From positions 1 through 31,878 of the forward strand of contig JAUWNP010000033.1 of NCBI GenBank assembly GCA_030612585.1: a DNA stretch of 31,878 bases. The letters are read 5' to 3'. The stretch comes from Anaerolineae bacterium. Lineage in GTDB: Bacteria > Chloroflexota > Anaerolineae > B4-G1. The translations under genes and the position numbers were made by a program. Under the pieces are notes generated by a model. That model was not told the origin of the DNA. It did not search any database and saw only the letters and a program-made list of their open reading frames with translations. How positions within the stretch are numbered: the first letter of the stretch is position 1; every line of letters begins with the position of its first letter. This document shows, in pieces, positions 8,252-14,852 of this stretch.

Positions 8252-9208
8252 CTATAGCACGTCAATCTTGGGTTCCTGCACCAACTCGCCAAAGCGAAAG
8301 ACGCGCAGGTAGATGGCGGACATCACGATGCCGATGATCACCAGGACAAAGCCCCAGGCCGCGCCGTAGCCCCACTGGTTGTGGCCGAAATAGGTTTTCA
8401 GCGCCCGCTTGTACGCCGTGAGGGCCCACACCTCGGTGCGGTACAGGCCCGGCCCGCCTTCGGTCAGCAGCAAGATGTATTCAAAGGACGTGAGCAACGA
8501 GAGGGTCTGGTAGGTGGTCACGAACAGCAAGGGCCACCGGATCTGGGGCAGGGTGATGTCGCGGATGATCTGCCAGGTGGAAGCGCCGTCCACCTTGGCG
8601 GCTGTGATAAGGTCTTTGGGAATCGCCTCGATGGCCGAACTAAAGAGGATCAGGCCAAAGGAGGCGCCCACAAAGCCATTCACCAGGATGACGAAAAGCC
8701 ACGGCTGCTCCATGAGCCAGTATTGCGGCTCTACGCCGAACGGTGCCAGCAACTGGTTGATCAGGCCAAAAGGGGGTTGGTGAGCTATGCGTCTCCACAT
8801 CAGGATATAGATCACCGAGGGGGTAATGCGGGGCAACAACCATATCAGGCGGAAAAAAAAGCCGGCTCGACGGTTGATGTGGGTGGTCAGCAGGGCCAGC
8901 AGCAGGGCCATCCCCACGTTAAAGCAGCTCAGGGTCACGGCAACGTAAAAGAAGGTGTTGCCCAGGATCTTGGGGAAGAACTTGTCCTTGAACAACCGGG
9001 TATAGTTTTCCAGGTTGATAAAGGTCAAGGGCTCACTAAAGTTGGAACTGGACAGGTCGGTCAGGCTGATAACGAAGAGGATGATCACGGGGAGGAAAAA
9101 GAAGACCAGCACCAGCACCGCGGCCGGGCTCATAAAGCCCCAGGCGCCCAACGTAGCCTTCAACTGCGTCCAGCGCGAGGCCTCACCGCCAACAACGCCT
9201 CGGGTCAT
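8252..9208 (-). CDS. sugar ABC permease (MalF/UgpA type)
   Basis: A 318-residue inner-membrane permease, partner of the MalG-type subunit. Hydrophobic segments include about 26-50, 85-108, 124-140, 175-193 and 284-303. The EAA loop is at about 200-221 (LITAAKVDGAS...DITLPQIR). The start is ATG at 9208, with AAGGAGG 8 nt upstream; the longer in-frame reading from 9259 lacks such a site. The length fits UgpA-like permeases without the large periplasmic loop of E. coli MalF. It lies between the binding-protein gene and malG, the usual order. Confidence 0.93.
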   Translation of the reverse strand: MTRGVVGGEASRWTQLKATLGAWGFMSPAAVLVLVFFFLPVIILFVISLTDLSSSNFSEPLTFINLENYTRLFKDKFFPKILGNTFFYVAVTLSCFNVGMALLLALLTTHINRRAGFFFRLIWLLPRITPSVIYILMWRRIAHQPPFGLINQLLAPFGVEPQYWLMEQPWLFVILVNGFVGASFGLILFSSAIEAIPKDLITAAKVDGASTWQIIRDITLPQIRWPLLFVTTYQTLSLLTSFEYILLLTEGGPGLYRTEVWALTAYKRALKTYFGHNQWGYGAAWGFVLVIIGIVMSAIYLRVFRFGELVQEPKIDVL

Positions 9209-9263
9209 AGTCGTACCCTCCTTACCTATTGAGAATTGGATAGTTCTTCTCCAGGCCAAAGGA

Positions 9264-9289
9264 GGAGAGGGGGCACAAGCCCCCTCTCC
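9264..9289 (-). promoter_or_regulatory. intergenic hairpin between binding protein and permease
   Basis: An 11-bp perfect GC-rich stem (9264-9274 with 9279-9289, loop 4 nt) lies 20 nt past the binding-protein stop and before the permease ribosome site. No T run follows. In many importer operons a hairpin here protects the binding-protein mRNA or partly ends transcription, giving more binding protein than permease; that role is inferred. Confidence 0.6.
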
Positions 9290-9308
9290 AACCTGTTGTC
9301 TATGGTGG

Positions 9309-10784
9309 TTATCCGCCCTGGATCACCACATTGTCGCCGAGCTCATTCTGAAGCTGGTCCACGACCACTTCGAGGGCATCGGCTGGATCCAGGTCACCCG
9401 ACTCGACCGCCTGGATTCCGAGATAATACGCCTCGGACCACGCGCTCCAGTGGGGGCTGTTGGGCAGGAAGGTGGTCACGTCCAGCAAAGGCAGCACCTG
9501 GCTCAGGTACTCGGAGCTGGTGTAGGGGCCATACTCCGCCTGGGACTTTAGGATGCCCAGGTGGCCACTGGCGATGGCATAGTCGGTGTTGAGTTCCTTG
9601 ACCGTCGCCTTGGAGATCAGGAGCAGCGCCAGGTCGGGATGCTCGGCCGCCGAGCTGACCATGTACAGCAACGGGTGGGTCAGGGTGGTGGGGTTGCCCG
9701 TGCCGTTCTCCATGCCCGGAATGGCAGCAAAGCCAAAGTTCTCCCACAGATAGTCCTCTCCGCCAAGGTCGACAACATAGTTGCTGAACCACTCGGCCCA
9801 GTTCCACGAGCCGCCGAATACAAAGAGAACGTCGCCGTTCGTCACGCCGGTGTGCCAGGTCGTCCAGTCGCCATCGAGGCGGGTGTCCGAAAGGATGCCA
9901 CGCTCCTGCGTGGCCGCGTACAGTTTCTCGTAGACCTTGAGGGCCGCTGCTTGGTCAAAGATCAGCGCGTCACCATCGCCGACGATCTCGCCGCCGGCAG
10001 CGTAGTAGTAGTACAAAAAGTCGCCGCCGTTCTTGGGGCGGTGCCACCAGCCGTTGCCCTCAGCGATGACGCCGGCAGTAACGGCCTCTTCGGCGGTATC
10101 GAACATGTCCTCCCAGGTAAACTCGCCGCTCATGATGCGGTCCGGCAGGCTCTCGATGTCGGCGTCCGACCAGCCCAGTTCCTTCAGCTTGGTCTTGTTA
10201 AAGAAGAGCGGGCGGGCTTCGGCGTCCTGCGGAACGCCCCAGCGGCTGCCCTGAAACTCGGTGGAAGCCCACAGGGCGTCAATCACGTCGTCGAACTCGG
10301 GATAGTCACCCAGCAGGCTGGTGAGATCAACCAGGTACCCGGCCGGGGCCCAGTCGCCGATGTGCTCGTGGCCGGAGCAGACGATGTCGGGTGCCGCGCC
10401 GGCGTCCGAGGCGAGTTCGAACTCGGTCTTGTAGTCGCCCCAGTCCGCATTGTCCTGGATGATCTCCAGTTCGATGCGACGGTCGTCGCCTGCCTCGGCC
10501 AGCGCAGCGTTAGTGGCCCCTACGGCGCTCACCAGGTTGTTGCAGCGCCCGTCCTCGTGGGGCGGGGAGGCCTTGCAGCGGGCGACGATGTGTACCAGTT
10601 CGCCGCCGACCGGCACCTCTACTTCTACTTGCACCTCTCGCGTGACTTCAACCTCGACCTCTTCCTTCTCGGTCACGACGCGAGTGACTTCAACGACCTC
10701 CGGCTCGGCCGGCGCGCAGGCCGCGAGCACCATGCTCAAGCTGACCAACGCTGCCAAGACGGTCCACAATCTATGCTTTTTCAT
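9309..10784 (-). CDS. extracellular sugar-binding lipoprotein (SBP_bac_1 type)
   Basis: A 491-residue solute-binding protein for the ABC importer downstream. The signal peptide (KKHR, then a hydrophobic core) ends at lipobox L-A-A-C with C23, so it is anchored by lipid outside the membrane. A charged Val/Glu linker (about 29-58) separates the anchor from the binding domain. The binding domain follows from about residue 62 and resembles MalE/UgpB-like proteins. C70 and C81 could form a disulfide. The start is ATG at 10784, with AAGGAGAG about 8 nt upstream. The ligand is not identifiable; the neighbourhood (PfkB kinase, GDPD relic, LacI regulator) suggests a sugar or sugar-phosphate ester. Confidence 0.92.
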   Translation of the reverse strand: MKKHRLWTVLAALVSLSMVLAACAPAEPEVVEVTRVVTEKEEVEVEVTREVQVEVEVPVGGELVHIVARCKASPPHEDGRCNNLVSAVGATNAALAEAGDDRRIELEIIQDNADWGDYKTEFELASDAGAAPDIVCSGHEHIGDWAPAGYLVDLTSLLGDYPEFDDVIDALWASTEFQGSRWGVPQDAEARPLFFNKTKLKELGWSDADIESLPDRIMSGEFTWEDMFDTAEEAVTAGVIAEGNGWWHRPKNGGDFLYYYYAAGGEIVGDGDALIFDQAAALKVYEKLYAATQERGILSDTRLDGDWTTWHTGVTNGDVLFVFGGSWNWAEWFSNYVVDLGGEDYLWENFGFAAIPGMENGTGNPTTLTHPLLYMVSSAAEHPDLALLLISKATVKELNTDYAIASGHLGILKSQAEYGPYTSSEYLSQVLPLLDVTTFLPNSPHWSAWSEAYYLGIQAVESGDLDPADALEVVVDQLQNELGDNVVIQGG

Positions 10785-10786
10785 CT

Positions 10787-10888
10787 TTACTCTCTCCTTT
10801 TCATTCTTGAAGTGGTTGTCCGATTCACAGTGCCCCGGTTGCTCCCGAGGCCAGCGTAAACTGACTCTGTTTGATCGTCCCGGGTCAT
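10787..10888 (-). CDS. possible 33-codon leader ORF
   Basis: An ATG at 10888 opens a 33-residue frame that ends 2 nt before the binding-protein start codon. It is preceded by a full-length match to the 16S anti-Shine-Dalgarno partner (AAAGGAGGTGA, about 10899-10889), but the spacing to the ATG is only 2 nt. The peptide has no recognisable features. It may be a translated leader that couples to the binding protein, or the ribosome site may have lost its gene. Confidence 0.3.
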   Translation of the reverse strand: MTRDDQTESVYAGLGSNRGTVNRTTTSRMKRRE

Positions 10889-10914
10889 CACCTCCTTTCA
10901 TGACTCTTCGAGTG

Positions 10915-10986
10915 TCTCTTGCCGTCTGCCCCTGTTTTCGCGTAATCTATTGACCGTGCTTCGCGCCAGGGGCAGACAGGCAGAGA
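10915..10986 (-). promoter_or_regulatory. long hairpin at the 5' end of the importer transcript
   Basis: Segments 10915-10934 and 10967-10986 pair almost fully, with a perfect 11-bp core (10924-10934 with 10967-10977) and a 32-nt loop. The 5' arm begins at the predicted transcription start from the promoter at 10993-11001. It may also serve as the lacI terminator, though no T run is present. The protein or ligand that acts on it is unknown. Confidence 0.5.
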
Positions 10987-10992
10987 CGGGCG

Positions 10993-11001
10993 ATTATATC
11001 A
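10993..11001 (-). promoter_or_regulatory. extended -10 promoter for the ABC importer operon
   Basis: Minus-strand TGATATAAT gives TG-n-TATAAT, a perfect extended -10 element. No good -35 is found, as expected for this promoter class. Its TGA is also the stop codon of the lacI-family gene, so the two genes share these bases. Confidence 0.6.
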
Positions 11002-12000
11002 GGCAGGAGTAGGGGGAGGTCCCGTGCTCTCACGAATTACCGTCTCGGCTGGCAGGACCTCAGGCCCCACGCCCTCCTGACCTTGAATGAGTGCCAGCAA
11101 CATATGTATCAACCGTTGCCCCATCAGATTGGTGGGCTGTCGGATGGTAGTGAGACGGGGATGGCAATGCGTAGCAAACTCCACGTCGTCAAAGCCCACG
11201 ACCGACATTTCCTCCGGTACCCGAATCTCGGCCTGCTGCAGACCGCCGAGCACGCCGATAGCCGACATGTCGTTGAAGCAAAAGACAGCGGTTGGTGGTT
11301 GGCTCCGGGATAGCAGAATCTGAGCAGCAACGCTTCCCCCCCGCAACGTTCCGTCGCCCTCAATTATCAGATCTTCGTCCACAGGAATTCCATTTGCCGC
11401 CAATACTTGCTGGTAACTTTGCCGGCGGTCAGAGTTGCTGCGGCGGCTGCGCCGGTTGGCGATGTAGGCGATGCGCCGATGTCCAAGTTGAACTAAATGC
11501 TCAACGGCCCGTCGAGCGCCGGCCTGGTTGTCAGTGGAGACAGAATAGGGGTAAGTACGGCAATTAGTCAGCACGACCGGCAGGGGAAAACGGTCGTGCA
11601 TCTGGATGTAACCAGTGTCAATCTGCGAACCGATCACGATGATACCCCTGGTGCGGCGCCCGTGGAACGCGCCGACGACCTCCAATTCGCGGTCTGGGTC
11701 GAGGTAGGAACTGCTCATGAGAACCGAGTACCCTTGCTCTTGGGCTACTTCTTCAATGCCTGTGACCAGGTGGGCTAGAAAAGGGTCCGAGACCGAAGTG
11801 ATCACCACGCCAATCGTCGCCGTGTCCTGCGTCACCAGGCTGCGGGCCAGCAGACTGGGCGTATATCCCATCTCTTCTGCCAGGCCACGGATGCGTTCCT
11901 TTGTCTCAAGGCTGATACGAGGGTGGTCGCTGAGTGCGCGGGAGACGGTGGAAGGTGAGACGCCCGCCGCCTTAGCTATGTCCTTGATGGAGACTTCCAT
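10999..12000 (-). CDS. LacI-family transcriptional regulator
   Basis: A 333-residue LacI/GalR regulator. Residues 1-50 form the helix-turn-helix and hinge helix (IKDIAKAAGVSPSTVSRAL, then IRGLAEEMGYTPS). From about residue 60 a periplasmic-binding-protein-like domain senses a sugar effector and dimerises. The start may be ATG at 12000 or 12003, both behind AGGGG; a GTG at 12009 is less likely. It lies upstream of, and on the same strand as, the sugar importer, so it probably controls it. Two identical operator-like sites lie in its own leader, which points to autorepression. Effector and regulon are not known. Confidence 0.93.
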   Translation of the reverse strand: MEVSIKDIAKAAGVSPSTVSRALSDHPRISLETKERIRGLAEEMGYTPSLLARSLVTQDTATIGVVITSVSDPFLAHLVTGIEEVAQEQGYSVLMSSSYLDPDRELEVVGAFHGRRTRGIIVIGSQIDTGYIQMHDRFPLPVVLTNCRTYPYSVSTDNQAGARRAVEHLVQLGHRRIAYIANRRSRRSNSDRRQSYQQVLAANGIPVDEDLIIEGDGTLRGGSVAAQILLSRSQPPTAVFCFNDMSAIGVLGGLQQAEIRVPEEMSVVGFDDVEFATHCHPRLTTIRQPTNLMGQRLIHMLLALIQGQEGVGPEVLPAETVIRESTGPPPTPA

Positions 12001-12012
12001 CATACCCACCCC

Positions 12013-12029
12013 TGCGCATACGTTTGCAC
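12013..12029. promoter_or_regulatory. LacI-type operator O1
   Basis: TGCGCATACGTTTGCAC, an imperfect palindrome with the central CG typical of LacI/GalR operators. It lies just before the lacI-family start codon and is identical to the site at 12065-12081. Confidence 0.7.
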
Positions 12030-12064
12030 TAGCGAGGATTTATTTGCCCCGCGAAGGCGGGGCT

Positions 12065-12081
12065 TGCGCATACGTTTGCAC
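12065..12081. promoter_or_regulatory. LacI-type operator O2
   Basis: The second exact copy of the 17-bp site, in the same orientation and 52 bp from O1 (about five helical turns). It covers the predicted +1 region of the lacI promoter, where a bound repressor would block transcription. Confidence 0.75.
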
Positions 12082-12087
12082 AAGTAG

Positions 12088-12116
12088 ATTTTACCATATC
12101 TTGGCCGGTTTGTCAA
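12088..12116 (-). promoter_or_regulatory. sigma70-like promoter of the lacI-family gene
   Basis: Minus strand: TTGACA (12111-12116), 17-nt spacer, TAAAAT (12088-12093). The start is expected near 12081, at the edge of operator O2. Confidence 0.8.
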
Positions 12117-12141
12117 GTACTAATTCTCAGATCTGGACCAT

Positions 12142-12169
12142 TTGCCACTTTATCGCGGCGGGGTATAAT
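12142..12169 (+). promoter_or_regulatory. sigma70-like promoter for GNAT-pdxA
   Basis: TTGCCA (12142-12147), 16-nt spacer, TATAAT (12164-12169). It is divergent from the lacI promoter, with 25 nt between the two -35 boxes. Confidence 0.7.
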
Positions 12170-12197
12170 TGTAGCATATCCGTCACAAGGAGCAGAG

Positions 12198-12791
12198 ATG
12201 ACTGCGTGTACGTATTGTCATGCCAATGCCTTCTACCGTGACCGCGAGAGCGGCGCCTACCTGTGCCCGGTTCACGCCCGGCTGGAGGTGACCGGGCCAC
12301 GGGGAGAAGCACCACGACCACCTCTCACCATCCGGCCCGCCACACCCGCCGACCGGACGCGCATTGCCGAATTGGCGGACTACTTCTGGGGCGAGGTTGA
12401 GGTCAAGTGCTTTGGCCGCAGTTACCAGGTGGATGTGCTGCCGGCCTTCGTTGCCTGCGATGGAGATGAGATCGTCGGCGTGGCCATTTACACCCGCGAA
12501 GGGGAGGCCGTCAATCTGGTGATGCTTAACGTTTTGCCCCAGTGGCAGGGCCGGGGTACCGCACGCGGGTTGATTATGGCACTGGCCGGGGTCGCGCACG
12601 CCGAGGGCGCAAGTCGCCTTATCGTCGCCACGACCAACGATGACCTGCTTGCACTGGGGCTCTATCAGCGGCTTGGGTTCACGATCACAGGAGTACGCGT
12701 GGGCGAACTGCTGGAGCACCACGGCGGGGTAGAACCGGGATTCGCCGGTACCCCGGTGCGGGACGAGATCCAGATGGAGCTGCTGCTATGA
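12198..12791 (+). CDS. GNAT acetyltransferase with N-terminal zinc knuckle
   Basis: A 197-residue protein. Residues 1-30 hold a CxxC...CxxH set (C4, C7, C23, H26) that likely binds one zinc ion. From about residue 43 (LTIRPATPAD) a GNAT domain follows, which moves an acetyl group from acetyl-CoA to an amine. The CoA-binding motif A is LNVLPQWQGRGTARGL at about 110-124, and YQRLGF at about 156-161 is the usual late motif. AAGGAG lies 5 nt before the ATG. The stop overlaps the pdxA-type start as ATGA, so the two are coupled. The substrate is unknown; a zinc finger fused to GNAT suggests a protein or RNA-associated target, which is speculative. Confidence 0.85.
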   Translation: MTACTYCHANAFYRDRESGAYLCPVHARLEVTGPRGEAPRPPLTIRPATPADRTRIAELADYFWGEVEVKCFGRSYQVDVLPAFVACDGDEIVGVAIYTREGEAVNLVMLNVLPQWQGRGTARGLIMALAGVAHAEGASRLIVATTNDDLLALGLYQRLGFTITGVRVGELLEHHGGVEPGFAGTPVRDEIQMELLL

Positions 12792-13777
12792 GCGAGCGAC
12801 CACTCATTGCCATCACGATGGGTGACCCCGCCGGTGTGGGGCCGGAGATCGCGGCTAAGGCACTGGCGCGGGACGAGGTGTGGGATAACTGCCGCCCGCT
12901 CGTCGTCGGAGACGCGGGCGTGCTGGCGCAGGCGGTTGTATTGGTGGCTGCCTCGCTGGCTCTTCACCCCGTCGCCAGTCTGGCCGAGGCCCGTTTCGAC
13001 CCCGCCGGGCCGGATGTGCTCGACCTGCACAATGTGGAACCCGCCGCGCTGCAGCGGGGCACAGTCTCGGCGAAGGCGGGGCGAGCAGCGGTGGCCTACG
13101 TTGAGCGGGCGGTCGAACTGGCGCTGGCTGGCCAGGTGGACGGCATCGCCACCGGGCCGGTCCACAAGGCGGCCCTGCGGGCCGCTGGCTGCCCCCACAT
13201 CGGGCACACCGAGTTGCTGGCGGCGCTGACCTGTGCGGAACGGGTGACGACGATGCTGGCAACGCCCGGCTTGAGGGTGGTACACGTCACACGCCACGTG
13301 CCACTGCGGGAAGTTGCAGCACACATCACGCGCGAGCGAGTGCTGGAGACAATCTGCCTGACCGACGAGGGATTGCGCGGCATGGGCATCCAACGTCCGC
13401 GACTGGCCGTGGCCGCACTCAACCCCCACGGCGGCGATGAGGGGTTGCTGGGGTGGGAGGAGGTCGAGATTATTGGACCGGCGGTCGAGGCAGCGCGGGC
13501 GGGGGGAATAGACGTCCATGGCCCCATCCCGGCTGACTCGGTCTTCTTTCGCGCCATCCGTGGCGAGTTCGACGCGGTGGTGGCGATGTACCATGACCAG
13601 GGGCACATCCCGATCAAGACCCACGGCTTCGAGCGCAGCGTTGCGGTGACGCTGGGACTGCCCATCGTGCGCACATCGGTGGATCACGGCACAGCCTTCG
13701 ACATCGCCTGGCAGGGTCTGGCGAGCGAGGAGAGCCTGGTAGAAGCGATCCGGCTGGCGGCTCGACTGGCCTCGTAG
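12788..13777 (+). CDS. pdxA: PdxA-family dehydrogenase
   Basis: A 329-residue NAD-dependent dehydrogenase. PdxA oxidises 4-phosphohydroxy-L-threonine in vitamin B6 synthesis; the close PdxA2 group acts on sugar-acid phosphates such as 4-phospho-D-threonate. Family motifs seen: TMGDPAGVGPEI at 10-21, ATGPVHK at 121-127, TRH with H170, ALNPHGG with H214, YHDQGH with H269, and RTSVDHGTAFDIA at 295-307. The three histidines are the expected divalent-metal ligands. It is translationally coupled to the GNAT gene. No other B6 gene is nearby, so the biosynthetic role is likely but PdxA2 cannot be excluded. Confidence 0.88.
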   Translation: MSERPLIAITMGDPAGVGPEIAAKALARDEVWDNCRPLVVGDAGVLAQAVVLVAASLALHPVASLAEARFDPAGPDVLDLHNVEPAALQRGTVSAKAGRAAVAYVERAVELALAGQVDGIATGPVHKAALRAAGCPHIGHTELLAALTCAERVTTMLATPGLRVVHVTRHVPLREVAAHITRERVLETICLTDEGLRGMGIQRPRLAVAALNPHGGDEGLLGWEEVEIIGPAVEAARAGGIDVHGPIPADSVFFRAIRGEFDAVVAMYHDQGHIPIKTHGFERSVAVTLGLPIVRTSVDHGTAFDIAWQGLASEESLVEAIRLAARLAS

Positions 13778-13793
13778 GCCTCGTAGCGCGGAC

Positions 13794-13822
13794 TTGCATC
13801 TTAAGGCTTTGTGTGGTATAAA
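13794..13822 (+). promoter_or_regulatory. promoter of tRNA-Arg
   Basis: TTGCAT (13794-13799), 17-nt spacer, TATAAA (13817-13822), ending 10 nt before the tRNA. Confidence 0.65.
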
Positions 13823-13832
13823 GAAGTTGTAG

Positions 13833-13904
13833 GCCCCCGTAGCTCAGTGGATAGAGCACCGGCCTCCGAAGCCGGTGGCCCGCGTTCAAGTCGCGGCGGG
13901 GGTA
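13833..13904 (+). tRNA. tRNA-Arg (anticodon CCG)
   Basis: A full cloverleaf of 72 nt. The acceptor GCCCCCG pairs with CGGGGGT, the anticodon loop is CTCCGAA and the T-arm loop is TTCAAGT between CCGCG and CGCGG. The 3' CCA is not encoded. It reads CGG codons. Confidence 0.95.
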
Positions 13905-13945
13905 CTCAGGCGAAGCGGTTCAGACTGCTTGCGAGAAAAAACGGT

Positions 13946-13972
13946 CCAGCCGACGTGCTGGGCTGTGTTTTT
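13946..13972 (+). terminator. possible terminator after tRNA-Arg
   Basis: A weak hairpin (CCAGC, 6-nt loop, GCTGG) is followed after 6 nt by five T. It would separate tRNA-Arg from the next transcript. Confidence 0.4.
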
Positions 13973-13995
13973 CAATGAGTGAAAACTACTGGGAT

Positions 13996-14023
13996 TTGAC
14001 ACATTGGCGAAATGAGGTACAAT
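13996..14023 (+). promoter_or_regulatory. promoter of tRNA-Thr / rpmG block
   Basis: TTGACA (13996-14001), 16-nt spacer, TACAAT (14018-14023), 46 nt before the tRNA-Thr start. It probably drives tRNA-Thr, rpmG, tRNA-Trp and perhaps secE-nusG. Confidence 0.75.
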
Positions 14024-14069
14024 TGGGGCCGAATTGGGTCGGTAAGCCGTGGCTTGCGATCTGGAATTA

Positions 14070-14142
14070 GCCCACGTAGCTCAGTTGGTAGAGCACACCC
14101 TTGGTAAGGGTGTGGCCATGGGTTCAAGTCCCATCGTGGGCT
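14070..14142 (+). tRNA. tRNA-Thr (anticodon GGT)
   Basis: A 73-nt cloverleaf. The acceptor GCCCACG pairs with CGTGGGC, the anticodon loop is TTGGTAA and the T loop is TTCAAGT. CCA is not encoded. Confidence 0.96.
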
Positions 14143-14176
14143 CTGTACGAGGCCCATAGGTGGACAAGGTGATTTA

Positions 14177-14341
14177 ATGGCTAAGAAAGCGGTTCGGCAG
14201 GTGATCACACTCGCCTGCATAGAATGTAAAGAGCACAACTACACGACCGAAAAGAATCGGCGCAACGATCCCAGCCGTGTGGAGTTGAAGAAATTCTGTC
14301 CCCGTTGTCGTAAACATACGTTGCACCGCGAGACAAAGTAG
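14177..14341 (+). CDS. rpmG: 50S ribosomal protein L33
   Basis: A 54-residue L33 of the zinc-binding type, with cysteine pairs C14-x-x-C17 and C41-x-x-C44. The N-terminal [18 protein letters not shown] and the late [17 protein letters not shown] match the family. AAGGTGA lies about 5 nt before the ATG. It sits between tRNA-Thr and tRNA-Trp, and the order rpmG, tRNA-Trp, secE, nusG is widely conserved in bacteria. Confidence 0.96.
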   Translation: MAKKAVRQVITLACIECKEHNYTTEKNRRNDPSRVELKKFCPRCRKHTLHRETK

Positions 14342-14350
14342 GAGGCTCAC

Positions 14351-14424
14351 AGGCCAGTAGCTCAATTTGGCAGAGCAACGGTCTCCAAAACCGTAGGTTG
14401 CGGGTTCGATTCCTGCCTGGCCTG
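14351..14424 (+). tRNA. tRNA-Trp (anticodon CCA)
   Basis: A 74-nt cloverleaf. The acceptor AGGCCAG pairs with CTGGCCT, the anticodon stem is ACGGT/ACCGT with loop CTCCAAA, and the T loop is TTCGATT. Discriminator base G fits tRNA-Trp. CCA is not encoded. Confidence 0.96.
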
Positions 14425-14438
14425 CCTGGGATGGGTTT

Positions 14439-14471
14439 CAAGACACCGCCGCGCGTGGAGGCGGTGTCTTG
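14439..14471 (+). other. 12-bp hairpin between tRNA-Trp and secE
   Basis: CAAGACACCGCC (14439-14450) pairs fully with 14460-14471 over a 9-nt loop. No T run follows. It may set the 3' end for tRNA processing or partly reduce read-through into secE. Confidence 0.55.
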
Positions 14472-14507
14472 GAGTGTAGGGCGGCCTGTTATAGGGGGGC
14501 ACTAGAC

Positions 14508-14831
14508 GTGGCGAAGGCAAAAGCAGCGAAAAAGAAAGCAAAGTCAGGGAAAAAGCCAAAGAAGGAAAATGCCATTATACGCTACCTGCGCGAGACGCGC
14601 GTAGAATTGCGTAAGGTGCATTGGCCCACTCGCCAGGAGGCATGGAACCTGACGAAAGTCGTCATGGTCGTCACTATCTCTATGGCTCTTTTCTTGGGCC
14701 TGCTGGATTACCTGTTTGATCTGGCACTGAAAGGCATCATCGACGGCAGCGCGATCGCCATTGGCATCGTGGGTGTCGTAGCAGTCGTGAGCGTAGTGAC
14801 CGTCGTGATCCTGAACCGGCGGACGGCATAG
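14508..14831 (+). CDS. secE: preprotein translocase subunit SecE
   Basis: A 107-residue SecE, the essential small subunit of the SecYEG channel. After a Lys/Ala-rich cytoplasmic start, the conserved amphipathic segment RYLRETRVELRKVHWPTRQE (about 25-44) leads into the conserved membrane span at about 50-70. A second hydrophobic stretch at about 82-102 follows, which short one-span SecE proteins lack. The start is GTG at 14508 with AGGGGG about 9 nt upstream. nusG follows after 21 nt, the classic pair. Confidence 0.93.
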   Translation: MAKAKAAKKKAKSGKKPKKENAIIRYLRETRVELRKVHWPTRQEAWNLTKVVMVVTISMALFLGLLDYLFDLALKGIIDGSAIAIGIVGVVAVVSVVTVVILNRRTA

Positions 14832-14852
14832 TAAATTGGACTACTGGTAACA

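Noticed and set aside
9561..10859. A 432-codon open frame on the plus strand
   Set aside because: It is the antisense shadow of the binding-protein gene, which has lipobox, ribosome site and family motifs; the plus reading has none.
12665..13687. A 340-codon open frame on the minus strand
   Set aside because: It is antisense to the PdxA-family gene, whose motifs are all intact.
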